From: Flavobacteriaceae bacterium
Lineage (GTDB): Bacteria > Bacteroidota > Bacteroidia > Flavobacteriales > Flavobacteriaceae
Length of the DNA: 64,000 nucleotides
Assembly: GCA_009886625.1 (NCBI GenBank)
Contig: QXZA01000008.1
Span: forward strand, 34,874-98,873
Direction of reading: 5' to 3'
The translations under genes and the position numbers were made by a program. How positions within the stretch are numbered: position 1 is the first letter of the stretch; each line of letters begins with the position of its first letter. The notes under the pieces were generated by a model. The model was given only the letters and a program-made list of their open reading frames with translations, did no database searches and was not told the origin of the DNA. Of this stretch, positions 18,360 to 27,347 are shown piece after piece.

Positions 18360-18715
18360 AAAAAAACGCTTTTTATATTGCCCTTCTTTTTATTCTAATG
18401 CCCTTAGGGCTATTTGTTCAAAGTGAACTCAACCCAACGCGTATTCTTTTTTTATGGACAAGCTATGGGGTTAATTTTGCTCTTGCCACTATTGCTCTTT
18501 TTTTATTGGGTTGGGGCATGCACCACAAAAAAGAAAATCTAGCAATACTATATTTGATAACGGTTGCACTAAAGCTAGCCGTTTACTTTTTATATTTTCA
18601 TCCAAAATTTGAAATGGATGGTGTTATAATGCGTTCAGAATTCTTCATTTTTTTTGTTCCTTACGCTATAGGTCTTTTTATAGAAATAGTAGTTTTAGCA
18701 AGGCGTTACCAATAA
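18356..18715 (+). CDS. DUF6168 family membrane protein of the atp region
   Basis: 119 aa with four hydrophobic helices. The position between atpZ and atpB is where the flavobacterial DUF6168 protein (functionally like AtpI/AtpR small subunits) is normally encoded. It contains KKENLAILYLITVALKLAVYFLYF, an AtpI-like helix pair, and a C-terminal FFVPYAIGLFIEIVVLARRY. The role in c-ring or F0 assembly is inference only. Confidence 0.75.
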   Translation: MKKNAFYIALLFILMPLGLFVQSELNPTRILFLWTSYGVNFALATIALFLLGWGMHHKKENLAILYLITVALKLAVYFLYFHPKFEMDGVIMRSEFFIFFVPYAIGLFIEIVVLARRYQ

Positions 18716-18828
18716 GGGTTAGCCTCAAAAAGAGTCATTTTTTTGATGCTTTTCAAGTTCTTTCTTTGAGACTAAAAAAAAGAAGATTAAAAAAACTTTT
18801 ATTTATTTCTTTATTTATTCGAAAGCCT

Positions 18829-18836
18829 TACATTTG
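18829..18836 (+). promoter_or_regulatory. -7 promoter box (TACATTTG) of the atpB-G operon
   Basis: The 154-bp gap before atpB carries TACATTTG, an exact TAnnTTTG box, 33 nt before the atpB ATG. Upstream in the same gap lies an imperfect inverted repeat (AGCCTCAAAAAG ... CTTTCTTTGAGACT, about 18720-18773) that may end the preceding transcript. The -33 element is not obvious. Confidence 0.6.
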
Positions 18837-18869
18837 CAGCGCTAAAAACACTATTTATAAACAAGTTTT

Positions 18870-19970
18870 ATGCCGACAACGCTAAACAAAATTTACTCCA
18901 TTTTTTTACTATTCATAGCGTTGTTTTCAGCACCCTACAGTCTAGCAGCCAAAGAGAGCGAAGCTTCAGGAGATTTAAAAGGGGAAATCAAAGAATACAT
19001 TTCGCATCACCTTCAAGATGCGTATGATTTTAGTTTGTTCTCTTATACCAACGAAGCTGGAAAACACGTTTATATTGGAATTCCTCTTCCTGTTATCTTG
19101 TGGGATAATGGATTACATGTTTTTTCTTCTTCCAAATTACATCACGGAGAAGATTTGGTTCAATCAGGAGAGTACTTTTATAAATTAGACCATTCTAAGA
19201 TTTACCGGACGGATGCAGCGGGAACGATCAATTATGATGAAAGTCATCATGCAACCAATATTGCACCACTAGATTTTTCAATTACAAAAGGTGTAGCAAG
19301 TATGTTGCTCATCGCTTTTTTGATGTTCTACATTTTTAGAAGTCTAGCAAAGTCGTATACTTCTAATGGAGGTGTTCCGGCAGGGATTGGACGATTTTTT
19401 GAACCCATTGTTTTGTATATAAGAGATGATATTGCTCGCCCGAACATTGGAGAAAAAAAACACGGGAAGTATATGGGCTTCCTTTTAACTGTTTTCTTTT
19501 TTATCTGGTTTTTAAACCTTTTGGGTCTCACTCCACTTGGAGTAAACGTGACAGGAAATATTGCAGTAACATTTGGTTTAGCATTGTTAACCTTTTTAAT
19601 TACGAACCTTACAGGAACCAAGGATTATTGGTTACACATTTTTGATCCTTTGGGTGCATCCATGAAATGGTACGCTAAGGTTCCTTTATACATCATTTTG
19701 ATTCCTATTGAAGTCTTAGGGATCTTTATTAAACCCTTTTCGCTTCTGATACGTCTTTATGCCAACATGCAAGCGGGACATATCGTATTGATGAGTTTAA
19801 TTGGTTTAATGTTTATTTTTAAAAGTTGGTTGGGAAGTCCTTTATCCTTTGGATTGGCTTTTGCAATCTCGATTATAGAATTGTTAGTGGCTTTATTACA
19901 AGCCTATATTTTCACGATGCTTTCTGCGCTTTATTTCGGTTTTGCCGCTGAAGAACATGAACATCATTAA
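18870..19970 (+). CDS. atpB: F0F1 ATP synthase subunit a
   Basis: 366 aa. A cleavable-looking signal peptide (ends ~SLAAKES) and an ~120-residue periplasmic extension precede the five-helix core, the longer form usual in Bacteroidota. The essential channel arginine is in LLIRLYANMQAGHIVL (~residues 294-309), and the C-terminal helices include LAFAISIIELLVALLQAYIFTML. It forms the proton path with the c-ring. It is the first gene of a B-E-F-H-A-G cluster. Confidence 0.96.
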   Translation: MPTTLNKIYSIFLLFIALFSAPYSLAAKESEASGDLKGEIKEYISHHLQDAYDFSLFSYTNEAGKHVYIGIPLPVILWDNGLHVFSSSKLHHGEDLVQSGEYFYKLDHSKIYRTDAAGTINYDESHHATNIAPLDFSITKGVASMLLIAFLMFYIFRSLAKSYTSNGGVPAGIGRFFEPIVLYIRDDIARPNIGEKKHGKYMGFLLTVFFFIWFLNLLGLTPLGVNVTGNIAVTFGLALLTFLITNLTGTKDYWLHIFDPLGASMKWYAKVPLYIILIPIEVLGIFIKPFSLLIRLYANMQAGHIVLMSLIGLMFIFKSWLGSPLSFGLAFAISIIELLVALLQAYIFTMLSALYFGFAAEEHEHH

Positions 19971-20022
19971 CCCAAACACAGTAATGTGTCAAAAAAAGAG
20001 TGTTTAATTTAAAATTATAATT

Positions 20023-20214
20023 ATGGAAATTCCAGTAATGGTAGGTGCCGGATTAGTAGTAATCGGTGTAGGTATGGGTATCGGTAGAATCGGTGGTTCT
20101 GCAATGGAGGCGATCGGTCGTCAGCCAGATGCTTACGGTAAAATTCAAACAGCGATGTTGATTGCTGCTGCCCTTGTAGAGGGAATTGGTTTTGCTGCTT
20201 TATTTGCAGTATAA
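20023..20214 (+). CDS. atpE: F0F1 ATP synthase subunit c
   Basis: 63 aa hairpin of two helices with the polar loop AIGRQPDAYGKIQ. The ion-carrying glutamate is in AALVEGIGFAALF (Glu54). The first helix is glycine-rich (VVIGVGMGIGRIGG). No Na+-type extra ligand pattern is evident, which suggests proton coupling. It lies 52 nt after atpB and is followed by a small hairpin before atpF. Confidence 0.96.
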   Translation: MEIPVMVGAGLVVIGVGMGIGRIGGSAMEAIGRQPDAYGKIQTAMLIAAALVEGIGFAALFAV

Positions 20215-20222
20215 CAAGAATT

Positions 20223-20240
20223 GCCTTTTAAGGCCTTTTT
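20223..20240 (+). terminator. small hairpin plus U-run between atpE and atpF (attenuator-like)
   Basis: GCCTT-TT-AAGGC is followed closely by five T residues. It is a short 5-bp stem with a 2-nt loop, so weak. Its place directly after atpE fits partial termination or mRNA-end protection that would raise subunit c output relative to downstream subunits. The function is inferred. Confidence 0.4.
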
Positions 20241-20258
20241 AACTTAACGTTTTAAACG

Positions 20259-20759
20259 ATGGAAAAATTAATTGGTGAATTTTCGTTAGGCTTGTTCTTT
20301 TGGCAAACCCTAATTTTTTTAGGCTTGTTTTTCTTGCTTAAAAAGTTTGCATGGAAGCCTATTTTGGATGCAGTCAATGATCGTGAAACTTCAATCAAAG
20401 ACGCACTTGCTTCTGCCGAAGCAGCGCGAAATGAAATGGAGAGTTTACAATCGGACAATCAGCGCATCCTTAAAGAAGCGCGTGCCGAAAAAGAAACATT
20501 ACTCAAAGAGGCTCGAACTACTCGCGCCGAATTGATTAATACAGCGAAAGAAGAAGCTCAGGTTGAGGCACAGAAAATCTTAGCACAAGCACAAGAAGCC
20601 ATCCAAAACGAAAAACGTACAGCAGTCAATGAACTAAAAGAACAAGTGGGTTCTATAGCCATGGAGATTGCTGAAAAAGTGCTTCAAAAAGAATTAGAAA
20701 GCAACGACAAGCAATTGCAGTTGGTAGAACAATTATTAAAGGACACCAATATAAAGTAA
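20259..20759 (+). CDS. atpF: F0F1 ATP synthase subunit b
   Basis: 166 aa. One N-terminal membrane helix (LFFWQTLIFLGLFFLLKKFAWKPI) carries the family pattern KFAWKPI, followed by a long charged coiled coil rich in Ala/Glu/Lys (AARNEMESLQSDNQRILKEARAEKE onwards) and a C-terminal EIAEKVLQKEL segment. It forms the peripheral stalk linking F0 to F1 via delta. The stop is adjacent to the atpH start. Confidence 0.95.
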   Translation: MEKLIGEFSLGLFFWQTLIFLGLFFLLKKFAWKPILDAVNDRETSIKDALASAEAARNEMESLQSDNQRILKEARAEKETLLKEARTTRAELINTAKEEAQVEAQKILAQAQEAIQNEKRTAVNELKEQVGSIAMEIAEKVLQKELESNDKQLQLVEQLLKDTNIK

Positions 20760-21305
20760 ATGAGAGGAACGCGCGCTGCAATACGTTATGCCAAAGCTAC
20801 ATTAGCATTTGCCCAAGAGGCGAAAGCTTCTGATAGAGTTGCCTTAGATATGCTTGCAATAGGAACACTAATGCAACAAAATGACGAATTACAAATAGTA
20901 TTGGAAAACCCAATTCTTCCAGTAGCTCAAAAAGAAGCCGCTTTGAAGAGTTTATTTTATAATGCTTGCCCGCAAACAATTCAATTGTTTTCGCTTTTAG
21001 CCGAAAACAATCGTCTCGCTATAGTCGCTACTACTGCACAGCAATATGTACGTCTTTATGCACAGACACAAGGAGAAACAACAGCAATAGTAACTACTGC
21101 TGTCCCGCTTTCTCCCGCTTTAGAGAAACTTGTTTTGGAAAAAGCCAAAAGCTTGACACAGGATAAGGTTCAACTTGAAAATAAAGTAGATTCTTCTATT
21201 ATAGGAGGCTTTATTCTTCAAATTGGTGATATGCAATACGATGCTAGTGTTGTGCATCAGTTAAAAGCTATAAAAACAACATTAACAAAAACGAATACGA
21301 TCTAA
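20760..21305 (+). CDS. atpH: F0F1 ATP synthase subunit delta
   Basis: 181 aa, the usual length. The N-terminal RGTRAAIRYAKATLAFAQE is the delta/OSCP signature, followed by a helical domain and the C-terminal LENKVDSSIIGGFILQIGDMQYDASVVHQL segment with the conserved GGF..G motif. It joins the peripheral stalk to F1. It starts immediately after the atpF stop. Confidence 0.95.
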   Translation: MRGTRAAIRYAKATLAFAQEAKASDRVALDMLAIGTLMQQNDELQIVLENPILPVAQKEAALKSLFYNACPQTIQLFSLLAENNRLAIVATTAQQYVRLYAQTQGETTAIVTTAVPLSPALEKLVLEKAKSLTQDKVQLENKVDSSIIGGFILQIGDMQYDASVVHQLKAIKTTLTKTNTI

Positions 21306-21317
21306 AGATAAACGATC

Positions 21318-22895
21318 ATGGCAGATGTAAATCCCGCTGAAGTTTCAGCAATTCTAAAAAAACAATTATCAGGCTATAGCTCTGCATCCGCTTTGGATGA
21401 AGTAGGTACTGTACTCGAAGTGGGTGACGGTATTGCTCGTGTTTTTGGTTTATCCAATGCACAGTATGGAGAATTAGTTGCCTTTGATAACAACCTTGAA
21501 GGAATGGTACTTAACCTAGAGGAAGACCACGTAGGGGTTGTTCTTTTAGGACCATCAAAAGGGGTTAAAGAAGGAGATACGGTAAAAAGAACACAACGAA
21601 TCGCATCTATTGATGTAGGAGAAGGTGTTGTAGGTCGTGTTGTTAATACTTTAGGAAGTCCCATTGATGGAAAAGGCGCCTTAGAAGGAGAGCTTTTTCA
21701 AATGCCATTAGAGCGTAAAGCTCCAGGGGTTGTTTTTCGTCAGCCAGTAAACGAACCCTTACAAACAGGAATTAAATCGATTGATGCGATGATTCCTGTA
21801 GGTCGTGGACAAAGAGAATTAGTGATTGGAGATCGTCAGACAGGAAAAACTACGGTTTGTATTGACACGATCTTAAATCAAAAAGAATTTTATGATGCTG
21901 GAGAGCCTGTTTATTGTGTCTATGTTGCTATAGGACAAAAGGCATCTACTGTTGCAGGGATTGCTAAAACATTAGAAGACAAAGGCGCTATGGCCTATAC
22001 TACCATTGTAGCAGCCAATGCTTCTGATCCTGCGCCTATGCAGGTTTATGCACCCTTTGCTGGAGCAGCCATCGGAGAATACTTTAGAGATACAGGAAGA
22101 CCTGCTTTGATTATTTATGATGATTTATCTAAACAAGCTGTTGCCTACCGTGAGGTTTCCTTGTTATTACGTCGTCCTCCAGGGCGTGAAGCTTACCCTG
22201 GAGATGTTTTCTACTTACACTCTCGTTTATTAGAGCGTGCTGCAAAAGTGATTGCAGATGATAGTATTGCTAAAGAAATGAATGACCTGCCAGTTTCATT
22301 GAAAGATAAAGTAAAAGGTGGAGGTTCGCTCACTGCACTTCCTATTATTGAAACCCAAGCGGGTGACGTTTCGGCCTATATCCCTACCAATGTAATTTCG
22401 ATTACTGATGGACAGATTTTCTTGGAATCAGATCTATTTAACTCTGGGGTTCGTCCTGCAATTAACGTAGGAATTTCAGTATCTCGTGTAGGAGGTTCTG
22501 CTCAGATTAAATCCATGAAGAAAGTTTCGGGGACATTAAAATTAGACCAAGCTCAGTTTCGTGAATTGGAAGCTTTTGCAAAATTTGGCTCTGATTTAGA
22601 TGCTGCAACTTTAAACGTGATTGAAAAAGGAAGACGTAATGTTGAAATCTTAAAACAAGCACAAAACGATCCGTTTACGGTAGAAAATCAAACAGCGATC
22701 ATCTACGCAGGCTCTAAAAACCTGTTGCGAAATGTTCCTGTAAACCAAGTAAAAGCTTTTGAAAGAGCTTACTTAGATGAATTGAATGCAAAACACCGAC
22801 CCGTTTTAGATTCAATTAAAGCAGGAAAATTAACGGATGAAGTGATTGATACCTTAAACGCGGTAGCAAAAAGTACTTCAGCTCAATTCGAATAA
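21318..22895 (+). CDS. atpA: F0F1 ATP synthase subunit alpha
   Basis: 525 aa, full length. Walker A is [28 protein letters not shown] holds the Walker B region, and the C-terminal domain contains the alpha signature [17 protein letters not shown]. It is a non-catalytic nucleotide-binding subunit of F1. The codon pattern is that of a highly expressed gene. It lies 12 nt after atpH and 6 nt before atpG. Confidence 0.98.
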   Translation: MADVNPAEVSAILKKQLSGYSSASALDEVGTVLEVGDGIARVFGLSNAQYGELVAFDNNLEGMVLNLEEDHVGVVLLGPSKGVKEGDTVKRTQRIASIDVGEGVVGRVVNTLGSPIDGKGALEGELFQMPLERKAPGVVFRQPVNEPLQTGIKSIDAMIPVGRGQRELVIGDRQTGKTTVCIDTILNQKEFYDAGEPVYCVYVAIGQKASTVAGIAKTLEDKGAMAYTTIVAANASDPAPMQVYAPFAGAAIGEYFRDTGRPALIIYDDLSKQAVAYREVSLLLRRPPGREAYPGDVFYLHSRLLERAAKVIADDSIAKEMNDLPVSLKDKVKGGGSLTALPIIETQAGDVSAYIPTNVISITDGQIFLESDLFNSGVRPAINVGISVSRVGGSAQIKSMKKVSGTLKLDQAQFRELEAFAKFGSDLDAATLNVIEKGRRNVEILKQAQNDPFTVENQTAIIYAGSKNLLRNVPVNQVKAFERAYLDELNAKHRPVLDSIKAGKLTDEVIDTLNAVAKSTSAQFE

Positions 22896-22901
22896 TTTAT
22901 T

Positions 22902-23762
22902 ATGGCAAACTTAAAAGAAATACGGAATAGAATTGCATCGGTCTCTTCGACCATGCAAATCACCTCTGCAATGAAAATGGTTTCAGCAGCTAAGCTTAAA
23001 AAAGCTCAAGATGCCATTACTGCTATGCGCCCGTATTCTGATAAGCTTACCGAATTGATTCAAAACCTTAGTGGATCATTAGACGGGGACACCCCCAATC
23101 CCTTCACACAAATGAGACCTGTAAATAAAGTCTTGCTGATTGCGGTGACTTCCAATCGTGGATTATGTGGCGGATTTAATTCCAATATTATAAAAGCCGT
23201 AAACCAATACATTGAATCGCATAGTAATCATGAGGTTCATTTGTTGACCTTAGGAAAGAAAGGAGATGATATTTTAGCGAAGAAGCATAAAATAGCAGAA
23301 AATAATAATGGGATTTTCGATGATTTGACATTTGCCAATTCAAGTGAAATTGCTCAGAAATTTATGGACGCCTTTGCCAATAAAGAATACGATAAGGTTG
23401 AGGTGATCTACAATAGCTTTAAAAACGCAGCAACTCAATTGGTTCTTACAGAAACCGTATTGCCAATTGTTGCAGAAGAATCAGAGGCGACTGTTGGGGC
23501 TGGCGATTATATTTTTGAACCAACTCAAGAAGGAATCATCAGTGAATTGTTACCGAAGAGTATTAAAATGCAACTTTACAAATCCTTACGTGACTCTTTT
23601 GCAAGTGAGCATGGAGCGCGAATGACGGCGATGCACAAAGCAACAGATAATGCTACAGAATTGAGAGATCAATTGAAATTGACCTACAATAAAGCACGTC
23701 AAGCTTCCATTACCAACGAGATTTTAGAAATCGTTGGAGGGGCAGAAGCCCTTAATGGTTAA
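22902..23762 (+). CDS. atpG: F0F1 ATP synthase subunit gamma
   Basis: 286 aa. The N-terminal coiled coil starts NLKEIRNRIASVSSTMQITSAMKMVSAAKL, with TSNRGLCGGFNSNI in the Rossmann part and a C-terminal helix with EHGARMTAMHKATDNATEL and RQASITNEILEIVGGAEAL. It is the central rotor shaft. No atpD or atpC follows; in flavobacteria these usually sit at a separate locus. Confidence 0.97.
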   Translation: MANLKEIRNRIASVSSTMQITSAMKMVSAAKLKKAQDAITAMRPYSDKLTELIQNLSGSLDGDTPNPFTQMRPVNKVLLIAVTSNRGLCGGFNSNIIKAVNQYIESHSNHEVHLLTLGKKGDDILAKKHKIAENNNGIFDDLTFANSSEIAQKFMDAFANKEYDKVEVIYNSFKNAATQLVLTETVLPIVAEESEATVGAGDYIFEPTQEGIISELLPKSIKMQLYKSLRDSFASEHGARMTAMHKATDNATELRDQLKLTYNKARQASITNEILEIVGGAEALNG

Positions 23763-23838
23763 ACCTTACTCTTTCCTTTTTTTCTTTTATCTTGCATCGA
23801 TCAATTGAACATTACTATTCAACCCTATTTCTATTAAT

Positions 23839-24441
23839 ATGAAAAAGAACACTTTTTTTTGGTCATTATTTATTAGCATTTTAATTGTTACAGTCTCTTC
23901 TTGTAAAAAAGACCCTATTGAAACAGAACCTGTTGCTGAAGAGGAAGAAGAAACAGTAGAAATTACAGATCCTTTTTATTCTGTCTTAGACGAAGACAGT
24001 ACCTTAGATGATTATTGGGATGTTTTTGTGGCAGATGCTATTCGCTCTGGGAAAGCAGACCCTGGAACAGGGAGAGTAATTTCTTTATTTTTTGGAACTG
24101 AACCTGACTTCGCCTCAGGAGTAACTTCAGATCATGCAGGGAGAGCCTATAATATTTGTGATGATGACACCGTAAGCTTTGAAATAATTAAATCGTTCTG
24201 GGAGGATTTTTCAGTTGTTCAACGTTTATATACATTCTATCATGAAGCTGGACATGCTCGTTATAAATACAGACACCCTTGCGAGTCTTTTGAATGTACT
24301 TCTACACCCGAAGATTATCCGATTATGTGGCTCTCTGTTCTTCCTGGAAATACTCCTTTAGAAGATTTCATCGAGGACAAAGACAAATTTTTTAAACGAA
24401 ATTGGGAAGGGATTCGTTATTTCAATTGCGAAGACCTTTAA
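23839..24441 (+). CDS. lipoprotein with HEAGH zinc-metallopeptidase-like motif
   Basis: 200 aa. A lipobox VSSC (Cys22) follows a hydrophobic signal, then a Glu-rich linker. The C-terminal half contains FYHEAGHARYKYRHPCES; HEAGH fits the HExxH zinc signature at about residues 134-138. Four cysteines in the second half (CDDD, CESFEC, FNCED) may form disulfides. A third zinc ligand is not obvious, so protease activity is a guess. It stands alone between atpG and a pseudogene stretch. Confidence 0.65.
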   Translation: MKKNTFFWSLFISILIVTVSSCKKDPIETEPVAEEEEETVEITDPFYSVLDEDSTLDDYWDVFVADAIRSGKADPGTGRVISLFFGTEPDFASGVTSDHAGRAYNICDDDTVSFEIIKSFWEDFSVVQRLYTFYHEAGHARYKYRHPCESFECTSTPEDYPIMWLSVLPGNTPLEDFIEDKDKFFKRNWEGIRYFNCEDL

Positions 24442-24515
24442 GCTCTTAGAGAATTATTTTTTAATACGACTTGTTTTGTAATAAAATAGAATCAAAGAAG
24501 CATTCGAGCGAATAG

Positions 24516-25003
24516 GAGAATGTTATAAAGGAGAAGGCTGTTGAAATTAAATACCTAAAGGAAGCTTTTGACTCAATAGTATTGTGTTGGTTGGCTACCG
24601 TTTCATCGGAAGGGGAACCTAATGTATCTCCCAAAGAGCTGTTCTTTATTATTGACACAGAAACCCTTTTGCTAATATTGCTTCTCCTCAGAGTCTTAAA
24701 AATATTCTTCAAAACTCAAAAGTGTGCGTAAGTGGAGTCAATGTATTTACTCAAAAAGGAATTCAATGTAAAGGAATATCAACAATTATTGACCCTAAAG
24801 ATTCTGATTTTAAAGTGCATGAAAAAGCTTTTCAGCTCCTAATCAAAGGAAAATTTAGAATCCAAAACATCATAAGCATTAAGGTAAAGCAGACCAAAAA
24901 AATAATAGCACCCAGTTATTTTTTCTACCCCAACACTGATGAAAAAGAACAAATCAAGCAAGCGAAGAGGCATTATTTAAACTACGATTATAATGAAGAT
25001 TAA
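24516..25003 (+). pseudogene. pyridoxamine-5'-phosphate-oxidase-like FMN-binding protein, frameshifted
   Basis: Two frames together read as one PPOX-type split-barrel protein. In the first, from ~24543, LCWLATVSSEGEPNVSPKEL runs to the end of a strand near DTETL. The reading then shifts near 24668-24672 to the frame giving ANIASPQSLKNILQNSKVCV and VNVFTQKGIQCKG, continuing to 25003. No plausible start codon remains in the first frame, so the gene is broken twice. Its intact relatives are small flavin-binding proteins of unknown substrate. The 3' end overlaps the next decayed gene in an ATGA manner, suggesting an old two-gene operon. Confidence 0.8.
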
Positions 25004-25369
25004 ACCCTATTTAATTGCTCAAACAATAAGTTTTTTGTGCGGGACTACTACTTTTTATTCTAGGTCTAATTAAATATCTCTCTCCCGATTGGTTTTTTAC
25101 AGAGAAATATGATGTAATTATCAGTATGCCACAATCTGCAACTATTTTGAGAGTTATGATGGGCTTTATGACCATTGTCGGTGGATTGTGGATACAATTA
25201 GCCTATTGTATAAAAACCAGAAACGAGTATTGTTGTTTACTGGAGTATTGATCATGGGATTTATCCTTTCTAGAGCAGGTGGACTTTTGCTTGATGGCTT
25301 TGATCAATATTTACATATATAGAATTGGGATTTGAAATCGTTGCTTTTTTGGTAATACTTGCCGTTTAA
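24993..25369 (+). pseudogene. DUF4345-like membrane protein, multiply frameshifted
   Basis: The ATG at 24993 opens KIKPYLIAQTISFLCG. The frame then moves near 25045 to LLFILGLIKYLSPDWFF and ILRVMMGFMTIVGGLWIQLA, shifts again near 25215 to VLLFTGVLIMGFILSRAGG and LLLDGFDQYL, and once more near 25320 to IELGFEIVAFLVILAV before a stop. The combined protein has four hydrophobic helices and the R-x-x-MG ... SR-GG-LLDG pattern of DUF4345. Three frame changes show genuine decay rather than a single read error. Confidence 0.75.
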
Positions 25370-25443
25370 TATATGATAAAAAGGAGTAATTGAAGTTTGC
25401 TCTTTGACGTTGAAGGTATTATATTTAAAAATAATTATTAAAA

Positions 25444-25794
25444 ATGGAAAAAGTAAACCCCCTTGCACTAATTCTCGTGTTGACCGGCATCATATTTTAT
25501 GTAGGAGGCATTATTCAAGCGAAATGGCCTCCCAAAAAAATCAATCATTTTTATGGATTTCGGACATCGACTTCAATGCGGAATCAGGAAATCTGGGAGT
25601 TTGCTCAGCAATATTCTTCAGACAAAATTCAAAAACTAGGAGGGTATACAATTCTTCTTGGTGTTTTGGCTTTTTTTATCAATTTCCATCAAATGTGGGC
25701 TATTTGGGTAGGAATAGCTTTGGTCACACTTCTTCCAGTATTGATGATTATTCAAATCGAAAAAGAGCTTAAAAATCGTTTTCCAAAAGAATAA
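25444..25794 (+). CDS. SdpI family membrane protein
   Basis: 116 aa with three hydrophobic helices. Between helix 1 and 2 lies INHFYGFRTSTSMRNQEIWEFAQQYS, the SdpI/YhfL C-terminal-domain signature (consensus N-x-x-YG-R-T-x-x-S-x-x-N-x-x-x-W). In Bacillus SdpI gives immunity to the SdpC toxin, but many SdpI-like proteins have no known toxin partner, and none is seen here. It stands alone downstream of the two pseudogenes. Confidence 0.8.
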   Translation: MEKVNPLALILVLTGIIFYVGGIIQAKWPPKKINHFYGFRTSTSMRNQEIWEFAQQYSSDKIQKLGGYTILLGVLAFFINFHQMWAIWVGIALVTLLPVLMIIQIEKELKNRFPKE

Positions 25795-25884
25795 TTTTGG
25801 TTGACAAATTGAGTAAAGAAATTTAGGATTACCAATAAGGGAAGCATTCATTTTCTTATTTTTAAATTCTTTAAAAGACAGATC

Positions 25885-26319
25885 ATGATTCAAGTTCCCG
25901 TTCAAAATGACAGCCCCTACGAATTACCTTTTTATGCAACTAAAGCATCTGCAGGAGTAGATTTAAAAGCTGCTTTAGAAGCCCCTGTGGTACTGAAGCC
26001 TTTTGAGCGAAAAGTGATTGGAACAGGTCTTAAAATGGCTCTTCCAGAGGGATTTGAGGCTCAAGTTCGTCCTCGTAGCGGATTAGCAGCCAAGTATGGG
26101 ATTTCAGTTCTCAACGCTCCAGGAACAATAGATGCAGATTATCGTGGGGAAATAGGGGTGATTTTAGTTAATCTCTCCAAGGATGATTTTACAATACAAC
26201 CCGGTGAACGGATAGCGCAATTAGTCTTAGCGCGATATGAGCAGATTGATTGGAAAATTACAAATAGCCTTTCCGAAACAGAACGTGGTAAAGGAGGGTT
26301 TGGAAGTACAGGCAAATAA
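25885..26319 (+). CDS. dut: dUTP diphosphatase
   Basis: 144 aa, trimeric dUTPase. Motifs: ASAGVDLKA (motif 1), [13 protein letters not shown] (motif 2), [18 protein letters not shown] (motif 3, catalytic Asp), [10 protein letters not shown] (motif 4) and the C-terminal arm [12 protein letters not shown] (motif 5). It hydrolyses dUTP to dUMP, keeping uracil out of DNA. It lies 9 nt before the nucleotidyltransferase gene, starting a four-gene run to 29346. Confidence 0.97.
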   Translation: MIQVPVQNDSPYELPFYATKASAGVDLKAALEAPVVLKPFERKVIGTGLKMALPEGFEAQVRPRSGLAAKYGISVLNAPGTIDADYRGEIGVILVNLSKDDFTIQPGERIAQLVLARYEQIDWKITNSLSETERGKGGFGSTGK

Positions 26320-26328
26320 AAATTACTT

Positions 26329-27345
26329 ATGAAGATTATAGTTCCCATGGCGGGTAGAGGTTCTCGATTGAGACCGCATAGTTTAACAACACCAAAGCCA
26401 CTGATTGCCGTAGCGGGATCCCCTATAGTTCACCAACTGGTTCATGAAATTGCCAAAGTAGTGGAGGAACCCATTACAGACATTGGCTTTATTTTAGGCG
26501 ATCCTGCTTTTTTTGGAGAAGCGGTAGAAGATTCATTAAAAACACTTGCTTCAGAGTTGGGAGCAAATCCACATATATTTAGACAACTAGAACCCCTAGG
26601 AACTGGGCATGCGATTATGTGTGCAGCTTCAATTTTGGAGGGGCCTACGGTAGTTGCTTATGCTGACACACTAATTCGTGCAGATTTGTCTCTTGATCCC
26701 ACAGCCGATGCAGTCATTTGGGTAAAAGAAGTTGAACAACCAGAAGCATTTGGAGTGGTTCAGCTAAATGAGGAGAATACGATTGTTAACTTAGTCGAAA
26801 AGCCTAAAGAGTTTGTTTCTGATTTAGCTGTAATAGGGATTTATTATTTTAAAGAAATTGAAGTCCTAAAAGTTGCTTTGAAAGAAGTAGTAAAACAAAG
26901 TTTACAAGAAGGTGAAGAATATCAGATTAACCAAGGCATATTAGCGATGATGGAGCAGGGGAAAGTCTTTAAGGCTGGTAAAGTAAATGCTTGGATGGAT
27001 TGTGGAAATCCAGAAGTGACTCTTCAAACCAATGCAGAGATGCTTCAATTCAAAAAAGAGGAAGGAGAAACTTTAGTTGATCCTTCAGCTATCCTGGAAA
27101 ACAGTACGCTTATCCCCCCTTGTTTTGTTGGAAAGGGAGTTCGAATTAGCAATAGCAACATAGGACCAGGCGTCTCGATAGGAGAGGGTACAATTATTGA
27201 AAACTGTGAATTGCAAAACAGTTTGATTCAAAACCACAGTCATTTGATCAATTTAAAGTGCGAAAAAGCAATGATTGGGAATCATGTGCGTTATAAAGGA
27301 AACCCTGCCTTTATCAGTCTAGGAGATTATTCAGAAATGCAGTAA
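26329..27345 (+). CDS. sugar-phosphate nucleotidyltransferase
   Basis: 338 aa. The N-terminal Rossmann-like catalytic domain begins IIVPMAGRGSRLRPHSL with TPKPLIAVAGSPIV, the nucleotidyltransferase signature, and EPLGTGHAIMCA is the substrate loop. A C-terminal left-handed beta-helix (PPCFVGKGVRISNSNIGPGVSIGEGTIIEN) follows. It activates a hexose-1-phosphate with dTTP or UTP; the specificity is undetermined. It lies between dut and DUF4292. Confidence 0.88.
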   Translation: MKIIVPMAGRGSRLRPHSLTTPKPLIAVAGSPIVHQLVHEIAKVVEEPITDIGFILGDPAFFGEAVEDSLKTLASELGANPHIFRQLEPLGTGHAIMCAASILEGPTVVAYADTLIRADLSLDPTADAVIWVKEVEQPEAFGVVQLNEENTIVNLVEKPKEFVSDLAVIGIYYFKEIEVLKVALKEVVKQSLQEGEEYQINQGILAMMEQGKVFKAGKVNAWMDCGNPEVTLQTNAEMLQFKKEEGETLVDPSAILENSTLIPPCFVGKGVRISNSNIGPGVSIGEGTIIENCELQNSLIQNHSHLINLKCEKAMIGNHVRYKGNPAFISLGDYSEMQ

Positions 27346-27347
27346 AC

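Noticed and set aside
18870..23762. Loss of atpD and atpC from the ATP synthase cluster as an anomaly
   Set aside because: Separate placement of atpDC is usual in flavobacteria, so this is not evidence of damage.
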